Assembly: GCF_009764685.1 (NCBI RefSeq)
Contig: NZ_VHLM01000004.1
Coordinates: 1-64,000 of the forward strand
Source of the DNA: Flavobacterium sp. I-STPP5a
Lineage (GTDB): Bacteria > Bacteroidota > Bacteroidia > Flavobacteriales > Flavobacteriaceae
Direction: 5' to 3'
DNA length: 64,000 nt
The notes beneath the pieces were generated by a model, which saw only the letters and a program-made list of their open reading frames with translations, had not been told where the DNA came from and did no database searches. Position 1 is the stretch's first letter. Each line of letters begins with the position of its first letter. Shown one piece after another: positions 36,652-44,930 of the stretch. The position numbers were made by a program, and so were the translations under genes.

Positions 36652-38247
36652 ATGAAAAAGTTACAATTAATTCTAAGTATTTTCATTCTGACCCTTTCTT
36701 TTGGGTGTACGGAGGAAAATAATGATGTAGATTTAGAAACTATAGGTGCGCCAAAAAACGTGTCGGCACTCACAACCATTACACAAGATAATTCAGGTAA
36801 TGTTACTTTTTTGCCAAAAGGTGAAGGAGTAACTCAATTTGAAATCTTCTTTGGAGATGCCACAGCAAAGTCTGTTATTGTGAATCCTGGCGGGACATAC
36901 ACCCACAAATACCGAGAGGGAGTATTTAAAGCAAAAATCATTGGGATAACTCTCAACGGTAAAAAAACCGAAACCATTCAAGACGTAACGGTCTCTTTTT
37001 TAGCGCCTAGAAACTTAGTGTCGACTGTGGCAATTGGTAGTAATTTAAGCGTAAATGTTTCTGCAGAAGCAGAATTAGAGACTTTTTTTCAAGTTTATTT
37101 TGGTGATGTCCCTAACCAAGTTCCAGTAGATTTCATGCAAGGTCAAGTAATTACGCACACCTACAAAACCCCTGGAACCTACAATGTACGTGTTGTAGCA
37201 TTGAGTGGTGGTGCAGCAACTACTCAAAAAATAACTCCAGTCACGGTTACAAATTTATTTGCTGCTCCAGTTCCTACAATTCCTTCTGCTAATGTTATAT
37301 CTATGTTTAGCGATAGCTACACTAATGTTGCGGTTGACACTTGGAGAACTTCTTGGTCACAAGCAACTTTAGAGGATATTGATATCAGTGGAAACAAAGC
37401 AAAAAAATACAGCGCATTAAATTTTGTGGGTATAGAGGCTACTTCTTCTCCTATAAACGCATCGGCTATGACATTTTTTCATATTGATATTTGGTCATCA
37501 GATGTAACAGAATTCAAAGTAAAACTAGTTGATTTTGGTGCAAACGGAACCTTTGACGGTGGTGATGATAGAGAACACGAAATAACTATTGCCAATCCTA
37601 AAAAAGAGGAATGGGTCAGTTTAGACATTCCATTAAGTAATTTTACAGGATTAACTACACGTTCGCACATTGCACAATTAATTTTAGTAGGAGCTCCAGC
37701 AGGAAGTAATACAGTTTATGTAGACAATGTGTTTTTCTACAACACTGCAGGCTCTGTTACTGCAGCGCCAACACCTACACGTCCTGCATCAAGTGTGATT
37801 TCTATGTTTAGTGATGCATATACAAATGTAGCTGTCGATACTTGGAGAACTTCTTGGTCTAGTGCAACATTAACTGATTTGAGTATAAGCGGAAATGCAA
37901 CTAAAAAATATAGCGCCCTAAATTTTGTGGGTATTGAGGCTACTTCAACTCCTATAAATGCAACGGCTATGACTCACTTTCATACTGATGTTTGGTCTTC
38001 TGATTTTACACAATTCAAGATTAAATTAGTTGATTTTGGTGCCGATGGAGCTTTTAGTGGAGGCGATGATGTTGAACATGAAATAACAGTAAATTCTCCA
38101 GCCCAAGGATCATGGGTTAGTCTTGATATTCCATTGAGTCAATTTACGGGCTTAACAACTAGAGCGCATATAGCACAATTAATTTATGTTGGAGCACCAT
38201 CTGGTAACAATACGGTTTATATTGATAATGTTTACTTTCATAACTAA
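36652..38247 (+). CDS. PUL surface lipoprotein with two PKD-like domains and duplicated C-terminal binding module
   Basis: 531 residues. A lipoprotein signal (MKKLQLILSIFILTLSFGC, Cys about 19) is followed by two PKD-like beta domains (about 35-115 and 120-205; THKYREGVFKAKIIG, THTYKTPGTYNVRVVAL). Two closely similar modules of about 155 residues follow (about 212-363 and 378-531), each with ISMFSD-YTNVAVDTWRTSW, KKYSALNFVGIEATS, LVDFGA and NTVY-DNVFF. The fold looks like a beta-sandwich carbohydrate-binding module, and the position after SusD is the slot of SusE/SusF-type proteins. The conserved Trp and Asp residues suit glucan binding. Binding specificity is inferred from the neighbouring enzymes. 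Confidence 0.85.
   Translation: MKKLQLILSIFILTLSFGCTEENNDVDLETIGAPKNVSALTTITQDNSGNVTFLPKGEGVTQFEIFFGDATAKSVIVNPGGTYTHKYREGVFKAKIIGITLNGKKTETIQDVTVSFLAPRNLVSTVAIGSNLSVNVSAEAELETFFQVYFGDVPNQVPVDFMQGQVITHTYKTPGTYNVRVVALSGGAATTQKITPVTVTNLFAAPVPTIPSANVISMFSDSYTNVAVDTWRTSWSQATLEDIDISGNKAKKYSALNFVGIEATSSPINASAMTFFHIDIWSSDVTEFKVKLVDFGANGTFDGGDDREHEITIANPKKEEWVSLDIPLSNFTGLTTRSHIAQLILVGAPAGSNTVYVDNVFFYNTAGSVTAAPTPTRPASSVISMFSDAYTNVAVDTWRTSWSSATLTDLSISGNATKKYSALNFVGIEATSTPINATAMTHFHTDVWSSDFTQFKIKLVDFGADGAFSGGDDVEHEITVNSPAQGSWVSLDIPLSQFTGLTTRAHIAQLIYVGAPSGNNTVYIDNVYFHN
37280..38247 (+). repeat. Internal gene duplication: two ~470-bp binding modules
   Basis: The segments starting at VISMFSD (about 37295) and again at about 37796 encode modules that are mostly identical in protein sequence, joined by a Thr/Pro-rich linker (TAAPTPTRPASS). 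Wobble positions differ more than residues, suggesting selection to keep both copies. Confidence 0.85.
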
Positions 38248-38323
38248 TTAGGGTTTTAACTTTTAGAACTAGCATTAATAGTTAGTGTGCATTATTACAA
38301 TTTGAATTTTAAAAAATAAGAAA

Positions 38324-39964
38324 ATGAAAAAAATACTAATCAAAATAGTTTCTGTTTTTATCCTGCTTTTAATGGTGAATTGTCAGGAGGATAATCTAGG
38401 ATTTGGAGCCATAGATGCCCCCTCAAATCTAAAAGTGACTGCTGAAATTATTGGAAAATCAGCCGCATTTCCAAATGGAGATGGATCAGGAAAAGTAAAA
38501 TTTGTAAGTACCGCCGAAAACGCAATTTCATATAAATACGTTTTTAGTGATGGAACAAGCAAAAATCAACCAAGCGGAATTCTTGAATATCCATTTGCTA
38601 CTCCTGGCACCAACACATACACTGTAACCATCTTAGCATCAGGTGCCGGAGGAGTTACTTCTAGCACCACAATAGAGGTTACTGTGTTTAGTAACTTTAA
38701 GGATGAAGTTGCTGTTCAATTGTTAACTGGCGGATCTAGTAAAAAATGGTATTGGGCACAAAGTGAACCAGAGCATTTGGGCGTAGGTCCTAATGTGGCT
38801 TGGTCTGATCCTACTTTTGGAACACAAAATTACTATCCCTCTTTTTATAGGGCTGCAGCCAATGAAAAAGCTGCGACTTGCTTGTATAAAAGTGTAATGA
38901 CTTTCTCTAAAGTGGGACAGCAAATGAAATTTGAATTGGATAACAAAGGACAAACGTATTATAATGCAGCTCTTAAGGGCGTTAGTGAAGATGCATGTTT
39001 TGACTTGGTTACTGCAGGATTAAAAATAGTTACTCTTAGTAAATCAGATTCTTTTGTTTCTAAAAATCCAGGAGCTAGCACCCAAACTAGGGGAACCGTT
39101 TTAAATATTGCTGATGGAGGTTTTATGGGGTATTTTGTAGGTTCAAGTTCTTATGAAATACTTTCTTTAACGGATAACAGAATGAGAGTAAGAGTAATTC
39201 AAGCAGGAAATCCGTTTTTAGCATGGTATCATACCTTTACAACTACACCTCCTGCTGGAGCAGTTACACCACCATCTGCAAATTACAATGTATTGAAATT
39301 TAGCGATGAATTTAATACTGACGGAGCACCAGATCCTACTAAATGGGGTTATGACTTAGGTGCAGGAGGTTGGGGTAATAATGAATCTCAGTCTTATACA
39401 AGTGCTAGTGATAATGTAGTTGTAACCGGTGGCAACTTAAAAATTACTGCTAAAAAAGTGGGTTCAGGTTATACATCGGCTCGATTGAAGTCTGAAAATA
39501 AATTTGAATTTACTTATGGTAAGGTTGAGGTGAGAGCTAAATTAACAACTGGGGCAGGTACTTGGCCAGCAATATGGATGTTGGGAGAAAATTATGCTAC
39601 TAATGCTTGGCCAGCCTGCGGAGAAATTGATATCATGGAATTCAAAGGAAGTCAACCTACAACTATTTACGGAACTTTACATTATCCCGGAAATTCAGGA
39701 GGTAATGGTAACGGAGCTTCAACTACAATAGCTAATGCTGCTTCTGAATTTCATATTTACAAAACTATCTGGAGCCCAGAATCAGTTAAAATATATGTTG
39801 ATGATGTTTTGTTTCACACGGTTGCAAATACAAGTGCGTTGCCATTTAACAAAGATTTCTTTTTGATTTTAAATGTTGCAATGGGAGGAACCTTTGGAGG
39901 TGCTATTGATCCAGCCTTTAGTCAGTCCTCAATGGAGATTGATTATGTAAGAGTATATCAATAA
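38324..39964 (+). CDS. GH16 beta-glucanase (laminarinase type) lipoprotein with PKD-like domain
   Basis: 546 residues. Lipoprotein signal with Cys about 20 (VFILLLMVNC). A PKD-like domain (about 35-125) precedes a middle domain of about 180 residues that I do not recognise (QLLTGGSSKKWYWAQSEP onward). The C-terminal GH16 catalytic domain (about 325-546) has FSDEFNTDGAPDPTKWGYD, GGWGNNESQSYT, WPAIWMLG and the catalytic GEIDIMEF (about 433-440), with both glutamates and the aspartate intact. GH16 enzymes with this motif cut beta-1,3 or mixed beta-1,3/1,4 glucans by retention. It is lipid-anchored, probably at the surface, as the initial depolymerase of the locus. A terminator-like hairpin follows before the GH3 gene. 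Confidence 0.93.
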   Translation: MKKILIKIVSVFILLLMVNCQEDNLGFGAIDAPSNLKVTAEIIGKSAAFPNGDGSGKVKFVSTAENAISYKYVFSDGTSKNQPSGILEYPFATPGTNTYTVTILASGAGGVTSSTTIEVTVFSNFKDEVAVQLLTGGSSKKWYWAQSEPEHLGVGPNVAWSDPTFGTQNYYPSFYRAAANEKAATCLYKSVMTFSKVGQQMKFELDNKGQTYYNAALKGVSEDACFDLVTAGLKIVTLSKSDSFVSKNPGASTQTRGTVLNIADGGFMGYFVGSSSYEILSLTDNRMRVRVIQAGNPFLAWYHTFTTTPPAGAVTPPSANYNVLKFSDEFNTDGAPDPTKWGYDLGAGGWGNNESQSYTSASDNVVVTGGNLKITAKKVGSGYTSARLKSENKFEFTYGKVEVRAKLTTGAGTWPAIWMLGENYATNAWPACGEIDIMEFKGSQPTTIYGTLHYPGNSGGNGNGASTTIANAASEFHIYKTIWSPESVKIYVDDVLFHTVANTSALPFNKDFFLILNVAMGGTFGGAIDPAFSQSSMEIDYVRVYQ

Positions 39965-39989
39965 GCACATTTAAATTAGCAATAATAGT

Positions 39990-40020
39990 AAAAGGTAGGT
40001 TTTTTTACCTGCCTTTTGCT
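39990..40020 (+). terminator. Hairpin between GH16 and GH3 genes
   Basis: AAAAGGTAGGT / ACCTGCCTTTT (one T:G pair) around T6, followed by a short T-rich run. It could be a partial terminator that lowers expression of the downstream GH3-GH16 pair relative to the surface genes. Confidence 0.55.
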
Positions 40021-40038
40021 TTAATAAACATATCACAA

Positions 40039-42333
40039 ATGAAGTATTCATTTCTATTTATATTAGGTAGCCTATTTTTTGTAGTTGCTTGTAGTAAAAA
40101 AATCACACAACCATCAACTCCCTTGGCGCGAAAAAACGCTTTAGATATAAAGGTTGATTCTGTACTTCAATTGATGACTCTTGATGAAAAAGTTGGTCAA
40201 CTCAATCAATACAATGGTTTTTGGGACATTACGGGACCCACTCCAAAAGAAGGCCAAGCCGCAAAAAAGTATGAAGACCTCAAAAAAGGCTTAGTAGGTT
40301 CTATGCTTAACGTAAAAGGGGTACAGGATGTTCGCGCTTTGCAAAAAATAGCTGTAGAACAAACCCGTCTCAAAATCCCTTTGCTTTTTGGCTTTGATGT
40401 AATTCACGGGTATAAAACAATTAGCCCTATTCCACTTGCCGAAGCCGCAAGTTGGGATTTACAAGCCATACAAAAATCAGCTGCTATTGCTGCCGAAGAA
40501 GCTTCGGCAGAGGGATTAAATTGGACTTTTGCTCCCATGGTTGATGTGGCTCGTGATGCACGCTGGGGTCGTGTTATGGAAGGAGCTGGTGAAGATCCAT
40601 TCCTTGGAAGTAAGATTGCGGTGGCTCGCGTACAAGGTTTTCAAGGAAATGATTTGGCTGCGACCAATACTATTTTGGCTTGTGCCAAACATTTTGCAGG
40701 TTATGGTTTTGCTGAATCAGGAAGAGATTATAACACGGTAGATGTAAGCGAAAATACGTTGCAAAACATCATTTTCCCTCCTTTTAAAGCTGCTGTTGAT
40801 GCTGGCGTGCGTACTTTTATGAATTCCTTCAATGAATTGAATGGCATACCTGCTACTGGTAATGCGTATTTACAGAGGGATATTCTAAAGAAAGAGTGGA
40901 ATTTTGATGGTTTTGTAGTTTCAGATTGGGGTTCTATTAACGAAATGATAGCTCACGGATATGCCAAAGATAGCAAACATGCTGCCGAAATTGCCATCAA
41001 TGCAGGATCTGATATGGATATGGAATCAAGCGCTTATGTAGACCATTTAGTGGCATTGGTTAAAGAGGGTAAAGTAAAAGAGAGCTTTATTGATGATGCT
41101 GCAAGACGTATATTGAAAGTGAAATTTGAATTGGGACTTTTTGATGATCCCTATAGATATTGTAATGAACAAAGAGAGCAATCCACAGTAGGTAAACCCG
41201 AGTTTCATGAAGGTGTTTTAGACATGGCAAAAAAATCTATTGTGCTTTTAAAAAATGACAATGATATTTTACCATTAAAAAAATCGGGTCAAAAAATAGC
41301 GTTAATTGGTGCTTTAGCAAATGATAAAACAAGTCCATTAGGAAGCTGGCGAATTGCAGCTGAAGACAATACGGCGGTTTCCGTTTTAGAAGGATTGCAA
41401 AAATACTCTGGAAATCAATTGACTTTTTCAAAAGGTGCAGATGTTGCAGTGGGACGCACTCAATTTATTTGGGAAACTAAAATCAACACTACTGATAAAA
41501 CCGGATTTGATGAAGCTATTGCAAATGCAAAACAGGCAGATGTTGTGATTATGGTATTAGGGGAACACGGTTTGCAATCTGGTGAGGGTAGAAGTAGAAC
41601 AGATATTGATTTACCAGGTGTGCAGCAAGAATTACTAGAGGCAGTGTATAAAGTGAATCCTAATATTGTTTTGGTTTTAAATAACGGCAGACCTCTAGCT
41701 ATTCCGTGGGCTGCAGAAAAAATTCCTGCAATTTTAGAGGGATGGCAGTTAGGCACTCAAAGTGGTAACGCTATAGCGCAAGTACTATATGGAGATTACA
41801 ATCCGAGTGGAAAACTACCAATGTCATTCCCGCGCAACGTGGGGCAGCTACCTTTGTATTACAATTATAAAAATACTGGAAGACCTATAATGAATGAATC
41901 TGAAAGTGTTTTTTGGTCTCATTATATTGACGAAAAAAATTCACCTCAATTCCCATTCGGACATGGTTTGAGTTATTCTAAATTTGAATATTCAGGTTTT
42001 GATGTGTCTTCTAATGCTTTCGCAAAAGGTGGATCTATTCGAGTATCGGTCAATGTTAAAAACACAAGTAATGTAATAGGTAAAGAGGTAGTGCAGTTGT
42101 ATATTAGAGATTTGATTGCCAGCGTTACGCGCCCCGTAAAAGAACTTAAAGGTTTTGAATTGATAGAGTTGCAACCTAATGAAACTAAAAAAGTAGTGTT
42201 CACAATCAATGAAAAAACGATTGAGTTTTTTACCGCCAATAGAAAGTGGGAAGCCGAAGCAGGAGACTTTAAAGTCTTTGTTGGAGGTAGTTCTGTAACG
42301 CAATTCGAAAAAGATTTTCAATTTAAAAACTAA
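40039..42333 (+). CDS. GH3 beta-glucosidase (BglX-like)
   Basis: 764 residues with a lipoprotein-type signal (ILGSLFFVVACSKK, Cys about 18). The GH3 N-terminal barrel (about 40-375) has KVGQLNQYNGFW, FGFDVIHGYKT, EGAGEDPFLGS, CAKHFAGYGF and the nucleophile region FDGFVVSDWGSI (Asp about 295). The C-terminal sandwich (about 400-640; GEHGLQSGEGRSRTDIDLPG) and fibronectin-III-like domain (about 660-764) complete the standard BglX architecture. It would release glucose from oligosaccharides imported by SusC/D, presumably in the periplasm. It lies 6 bases upstream of the second GH16 gene. Sequence alone does not distinguish beta-1,3 from beta-1,4 preference. Confidence 0.95.
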   Translation: MKYSFLFILGSLFFVVACSKKITQPSTPLARKNALDIKVDSVLQLMTLDEKVGQLNQYNGFWDITGPTPKEGQAAKKYEDLKKGLVGSMLNVKGVQDVRALQKIAVEQTRLKIPLLFGFDVIHGYKTISPIPLAEAASWDLQAIQKSAAIAAEEASAEGLNWTFAPMVDVARDARWGRVMEGAGEDPFLGSKIAVARVQGFQGNDLAATNTILACAKHFAGYGFAESGRDYNTVDVSENTLQNIIFPPFKAAVDAGVRTFMNSFNELNGIPATGNAYLQRDILKKEWNFDGFVVSDWGSINEMIAHGYAKDSKHAAEIAINAGSDMDMESSAYVDHLVALVKEGKVKESFIDDAARRILKVKFELGLFDDPYRYCNEQREQSTVGKPEFHEGVLDMAKKSIVLLKNDNDILPLKKSGQKIALIGALANDKTSPLGSWRIAAEDNTAVSVLEGLQKYSGNQLTFSKGADVAVGRTQFIWETKINTTDKTGFDEAIANAKQADVVIMVLGEHGLQSGEGRSRTDIDLPGVQQELLEAVYKVNPNIVLVLNNGRPLAIPWAAEKIPAILEGWQLGTQSGNAIAQVLYGDYNPSGKLPMSFPRNVGQLPLYYNYKNTGRPIMNESESVFWSHYIDEKNSPQFPFGHGLSYSKFEYSGFDVSSNAFAKGGSIRVSVNVKNTSNVIGKEVVQLYIRDLIASVTRPVKELKGFELIELQPNETKKVVFTINEKTIEFFTANRKWEAEAGDFKVFVGGSSVTQFEKDFQFKN

Positions 42334-42339
42334 GCATTT

Positions 42340-43098
42340 ATGAAATATATATTGGTTTGTTTTCTAATTTTCACTTGTTCATTCGCACAAGTGGGTACAC
42401 GCAAATTAGTTTGGGAAGAACATTTTGATGAAAAATCATTAAATGAAAAAACTTGGAATATCGAGTTGGGTGACGGTTGCCCAAATTGTGGTTGGGGTAA
42501 TAATGAAAGACAGTTATATACGGCTGATAATCATAAAATTGAAAAAAGTTGTTTGGTAATTACTGCAAAAAAAGAAGCAGACAATAAATACACATCTACT
42601 AGAATTACTACCAAAGGGAAAAAAGAATTTCAATACGGTAGATTTGAAGCAAGAGCTAAACTTCCCGTAGGGCAGGGGGTTTGGCCTGCTTTTTGGATGT
42701 TAGGCTCTAATATTGATCAAGTTGGGTGGCCCATGTGTGGAGAAATTGATATCCTTGAATATGTGGGCAAGGAGCCAGATATGGTTTTTACATCGTTACA
42801 TACTCAAGACAGTCATGGAAATACTATTAACACTAAAAAAACAAAAATAGAGTCTATTGAAGAGGGTTTTCACCTGTATGCTATAGAGTGGACACCGGAT
42901 AAAATTGATTTTTTTGTAGATGCAAAGTTAGTGTATACCTTTCAGCCCGAATCAAAAACCCAAGCTGTTTGGCCATACAATCAGCCTTTTTATTTTATTA
43001 TAAACATGGCTATAGGAGGTGATTTTGGAGGGCCCAAAGTTGATGATGCAATTTTTCCTCAAAAATTTTATATTGATTACATCAAAGTGTATCAATAA
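42340..43098 (+). CDS. Second GH16 beta-glucanase, single-domain
   Basis: 252 residues: signal peptide (about 1-17, LIFTCSFAQ) followed directly by a GH16 domain. Marks include WEEHFDEKSLNEKTW, CGWGNNERQLYT, YGRFEARAKLPVGQGVWPAF and the catalytic GEIDILEYVG (about residues 134-143), intact. It lacks the lipoprotein Cys and accessory domains of the first GH16, so it may act in the periplasm on oligosaccharides. It is the last gene of the locus, 6 bases after the GH3 gene and followed by a strong terminator. Confidence 0.95.
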   Translation: MKYILVCFLIFTCSFAQVGTRKLVWEEHFDEKSLNEKTWNIELGDGCPNCGWGNNERQLYTADNHKIEKSCLVITAKKEADNKYTSTRITTKGKKEFQYGRFEARAKLPVGQGVWPAFWMLGSNIDQVGWPMCGEIDILEYVGKEPDMVFTSLHTQDSHGNTINTKKTKIESIEEGFHLYAIEWTPDKIDFFVDAKLVYTFQPESKTQAVWPYNQPFYFIINMAIGGDFGGPKVDDAIFPQKFYIDYIKVYQ

Positions 43099-43121
43099 TG
43101 AGCAAATTATTTTCAACTCTG

Positions 43122-43163
43122 AACACTAAAGAAAGCCAAGTTTTTGGCTTTTTAGTGTTTTTT
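43122..43163 (+). terminator. Terminator of the beta-glucan PUL
   Basis: AACACTAAA-GAAAGCCAA pairs with TTGGCTTTTTAGTGTT around a short loop and ends in T6. Confidence 0.88.
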
Positions 43164-43235
43164 GTTGATAGTTTAAAATTTCATTGACAATTTCACCACA
43201 TTATAAATTTATTTATATAATTTTTATTCTTTTTT

Positions 43236-43267
43236 TTGCATTTAAATGCAATATTTTGTTAAATTTG
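43236..43267 (+). promoter_or_regulatory. ECF sigma gene promoter with a perfect 16-bp palindrome over the -33 element
   Basis: TTGCATTTAAATGCAA (43236-43251) is its own reverse complement. Its first TTG is 21 bases from TAAATTTG (43260-43267), a consensus-spaced Bacteroidota promoter. The palindrome therefore covers the -33 region and is a likely operator for a dimeric regulator. The ATG of the sigma gene is about 95 bases downstream. Confidence 0.7.
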
Positions 43268-43362
43268 AATTAAAATTAACCACGAAAAAACCAAAGCCTA
43301 TTCTATAAAAATACTTTTTTGAGAAATCATACCCCAATTTATTAAATTAAAAAAGTACTATT

Positions 43363-43947
43363 ATGGTTAATATACAACTCAACGATGCGCTTTTAGTAAA
43401 AGAATATGTGTCTGGAAACGAGGATGCATTAGCAAAACTAATTAAAAGGCACGAGTCTAAAATCTACGGTTTTATTTACTCTAAAATTCCCGATAGAGAT
43501 ATCACGAATGATATTTTTCAAGATACTTTTATTAAAGTAATCAATACTTTGAAATCTAATTCTTATAATGAGGAAGGCAAGTTTTTGCCATGGGTAATGC
43601 GAATTGCTCACAATTTGATTGTAGATCATTTTAGAAAATCAAAAAAAATGCCTTTGTATAGAGAAACGGAGGAGTTTTCTATTTTTTCAATCATGTCTGA
43701 TGATTCACTATCTATTGAAAATAAAATAATCGCAGATCAAGTACAAATTGATATAAAAAAAATTATTGAAGAGCTACCCGCTGATCAAAAAGAGGTATTA
43801 ATCATGCGCATGTATCAAGATATGAGTTTCAAGGAAATATCAGAAGTTACAGGTGTGAGTATCAATACTGCGCTAGGAAGAATGCGTTATGCTTTACTTA
43901 ATTTGAGAAAAGTTATAGACAAACATCAAATTGTTTTGACTACGTAA
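43363..43947 (+). CDS. ECF-type RNA polymerase sigma-70 factor
   Basis: 194 residues. The sigma2 region (about 25-95) has IKRHESKIYGFIYSKI, DIFQDTFIKVI and LPWVMRIAHNLIVDHFRKS. The sigma4 HTH (about 130-185) has IEELPADQKEVLIMRMYQDM, FKEISEVTGVSINTALGRMR. No anti-sigma (FecR-type) or TonB receptor gene is adjacent, unlike the common SusC-linked ECF sets of this phylum. The only linked frame is a 47-residue ORF 51 bases downstream. The upstream palindrome suggests control by another regulator rather than simple autoregulation. Confidence 0.94.
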   Translation: MVNIQLNDALLVKEYVSGNEDALAKLIKRHESKIYGFIYSKIPDRDITNDIFQDTFIKVINTLKSNSYNEEGKFLPWVMRIAHNLIVDHFRKSKKMPLYRETEEFSIFSIMSDDSLSIENKIIADQVQIDIKKIIEELPADQKEVLIMRMYQDMSFKEISEVTGVSINTALGRMRYALLNLRKVIDKHQIVLTT

Positions 43948-43998
43948 TACTATACCTTTAATTCTTACGTTATAATTTAAAATAAAAGCGTGGAATTT

Positions 43999-44142
43999 AT
44001 GGCAAAATTATACTCAAAAAAGGCAAATGCATTACCTTTAATGAAACCTAAAAAAGAAATAATTTCTTTTTTGCTTAGTTATTCAAAAGCTCTTACGGTC
44101 ATTAAGATAGACAATAGATGCTATGAAATTGTATCTAATTAA
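43999..44142 (+). CDS. Small 47-residue protein downstream of the sigma factor
   Basis: An intact frame from ATG 43999 to TAA 44142. The product has a basic N-terminus and the core MKPKKEIISFLLSYSKALTV, followed by ENR-like polar residues and CYEIVSN. Short proteins with the pattern KPKKE-I-FLL-YSKAL occur repeatedly in Flavobacterium genomes as I remember them, which supports coding. The ORF is followed by a perfect terminator, consistent with transcription together with the sigma gene. Function unknown; it might form a small helical partner, but there is no evidence for that. Confidence 0.65.
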   Translation: MAKLYSKKANALPLMKPKKEIISFLLSYSKALTVIKIDNRCYEIVSN

Positions 44143-44164
44143 TTGTAGATTTAATGTAAGTTTT

Positions 44165-44203
44165 AAAAAGTAAAACCACTAATTTATAGTGGTTTTACTT
44201 TTT
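44165..44203. terminator. Bidirectional terminator overlapping the nth stop codon
   Basis: AAAAAGTAAAACCACTA / TAGTGGTTTTACTTTTT, a perfect 17-bp stem with a 5-base loop. The complement of the nth stop codon (44184-44186) lies in the loop, so the right arm is also the last coding segment of nth. Confidence 0.92.
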
Positions 44204-44846
44204 TTTGATATTCGTTGATTACCTTTTTTCTGCCAATAGTTTTGGTGATAATATCTTTTTCTAAATCCCAACCTCTCGCGGGTGAATATTCTCTTCCGTA
44301 CCAAATAATTTGAAGGTGCAGGTCGTTCCATATATCTTCTGGGAATATACGTTTCGCATCTTTTTCTGTTTGAACAACATTTTTACCATTCGTTAAATTC
44401 CAGCGGTACATTAATCTGTGAATGTGCGTATCTACAGGAAATGCAGGTACTCCAAAAGCTTGAGACATGACCACACTAGCCGTTTTATGGCCCACAGCAG
44501 GAAGTTCTTCTAGAAATTCAAAACTTTGTGGGACTTCGCCGTTATGTTTTTCTATTAGAATTTGTGATAATCCGTGTATTCCTTTGGATTTCATTGGCGA
44601 TAAGCCGCAGGGTCTTATGATTTCTTTAATCTCTTCTACACTCATTTTTACCATATCATACGGATTATCTGCTTTGGCAAAAAGTATTGGGGTTATTTGA
44701 TTTACCCGTACATCAGTACATTGAGCAGATAATAAAACAGCTATCAATAAGGTATAAGGATCTTTATGATCTAGTGGTATGGGAATTGTAGGGTACAATT
44801 CTTTTAACGTATTTATAACAAAAGTTACGCGTTCCTGTTTGGTCAT
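44184..44846 (-). CDS. nth: Endonuclease III-type DNA glycosylase, lacking the Fe-S cluster cysteines
   Basis: 220 residues. Endonuclease III removes oxidised pyrimidines and cleaves the abasic site. The HhH-GPD fold is clear: LLIAVLLSAQCTDVRVN, the helix-hairpin-helix EELPAVGHKTASVV with the catalytic Lys, and FPVDTHIHRLMYRW with the catalytic Asp. The C-terminal 4Fe-4S loop of Escherichia coli Nth (C-x6-C-x2-C-x5-C) is replaced by YSPARGWDLEKDIITKTIG with no cysteine. The length is otherwise normal. It ends inside a bidirectional terminator and is transcribed alone. Confidence 0.93.
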   Translation of the reverse strand: MTKQERVTFVINTLKELYPTIPIPLDHKDPYTLLIAVLLSAQCTDVRVNQITPILFAKADNPYDMVKMSVEEIKEIIRPCGLSPMKSKGIHGLSQILIEKHNGEVPQSFEFLEELPAVGHKTASVVMSQAFGVPAFPVDTHIHRLMYRWNLTNGKNVVQTEKDAKRIFPEDIWNDLHLQIIWYGREYSPARGWDLEKDIITKTIGRKKVINEYQKKVKPL

Positions 44847-44852
44847 TATTCC

Positions 44853-44860
44853 TAAATTTG
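44853..44860 (+). promoter_or_regulatory. -7 box (TAAATTTG) upstream of bcp
   Basis: TAnnTTTG match 71 bases before the bcp ATG, in the divergent gap between nth and bcp. Confidence 0.45.
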
Positions 44861-44930
44861 GATTGTAAAGAAAATCATTTCTAATTGTAAATGCAACTTA
44901 CAAACCATTTCACTATTAAATATTATTACA

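Noticed and set aside
40529-40741. 70-codon frame inside the GH3 gene
   Set aside because: Out-of-frame shadow; the GH3 reading frame is intact with all family motifs.
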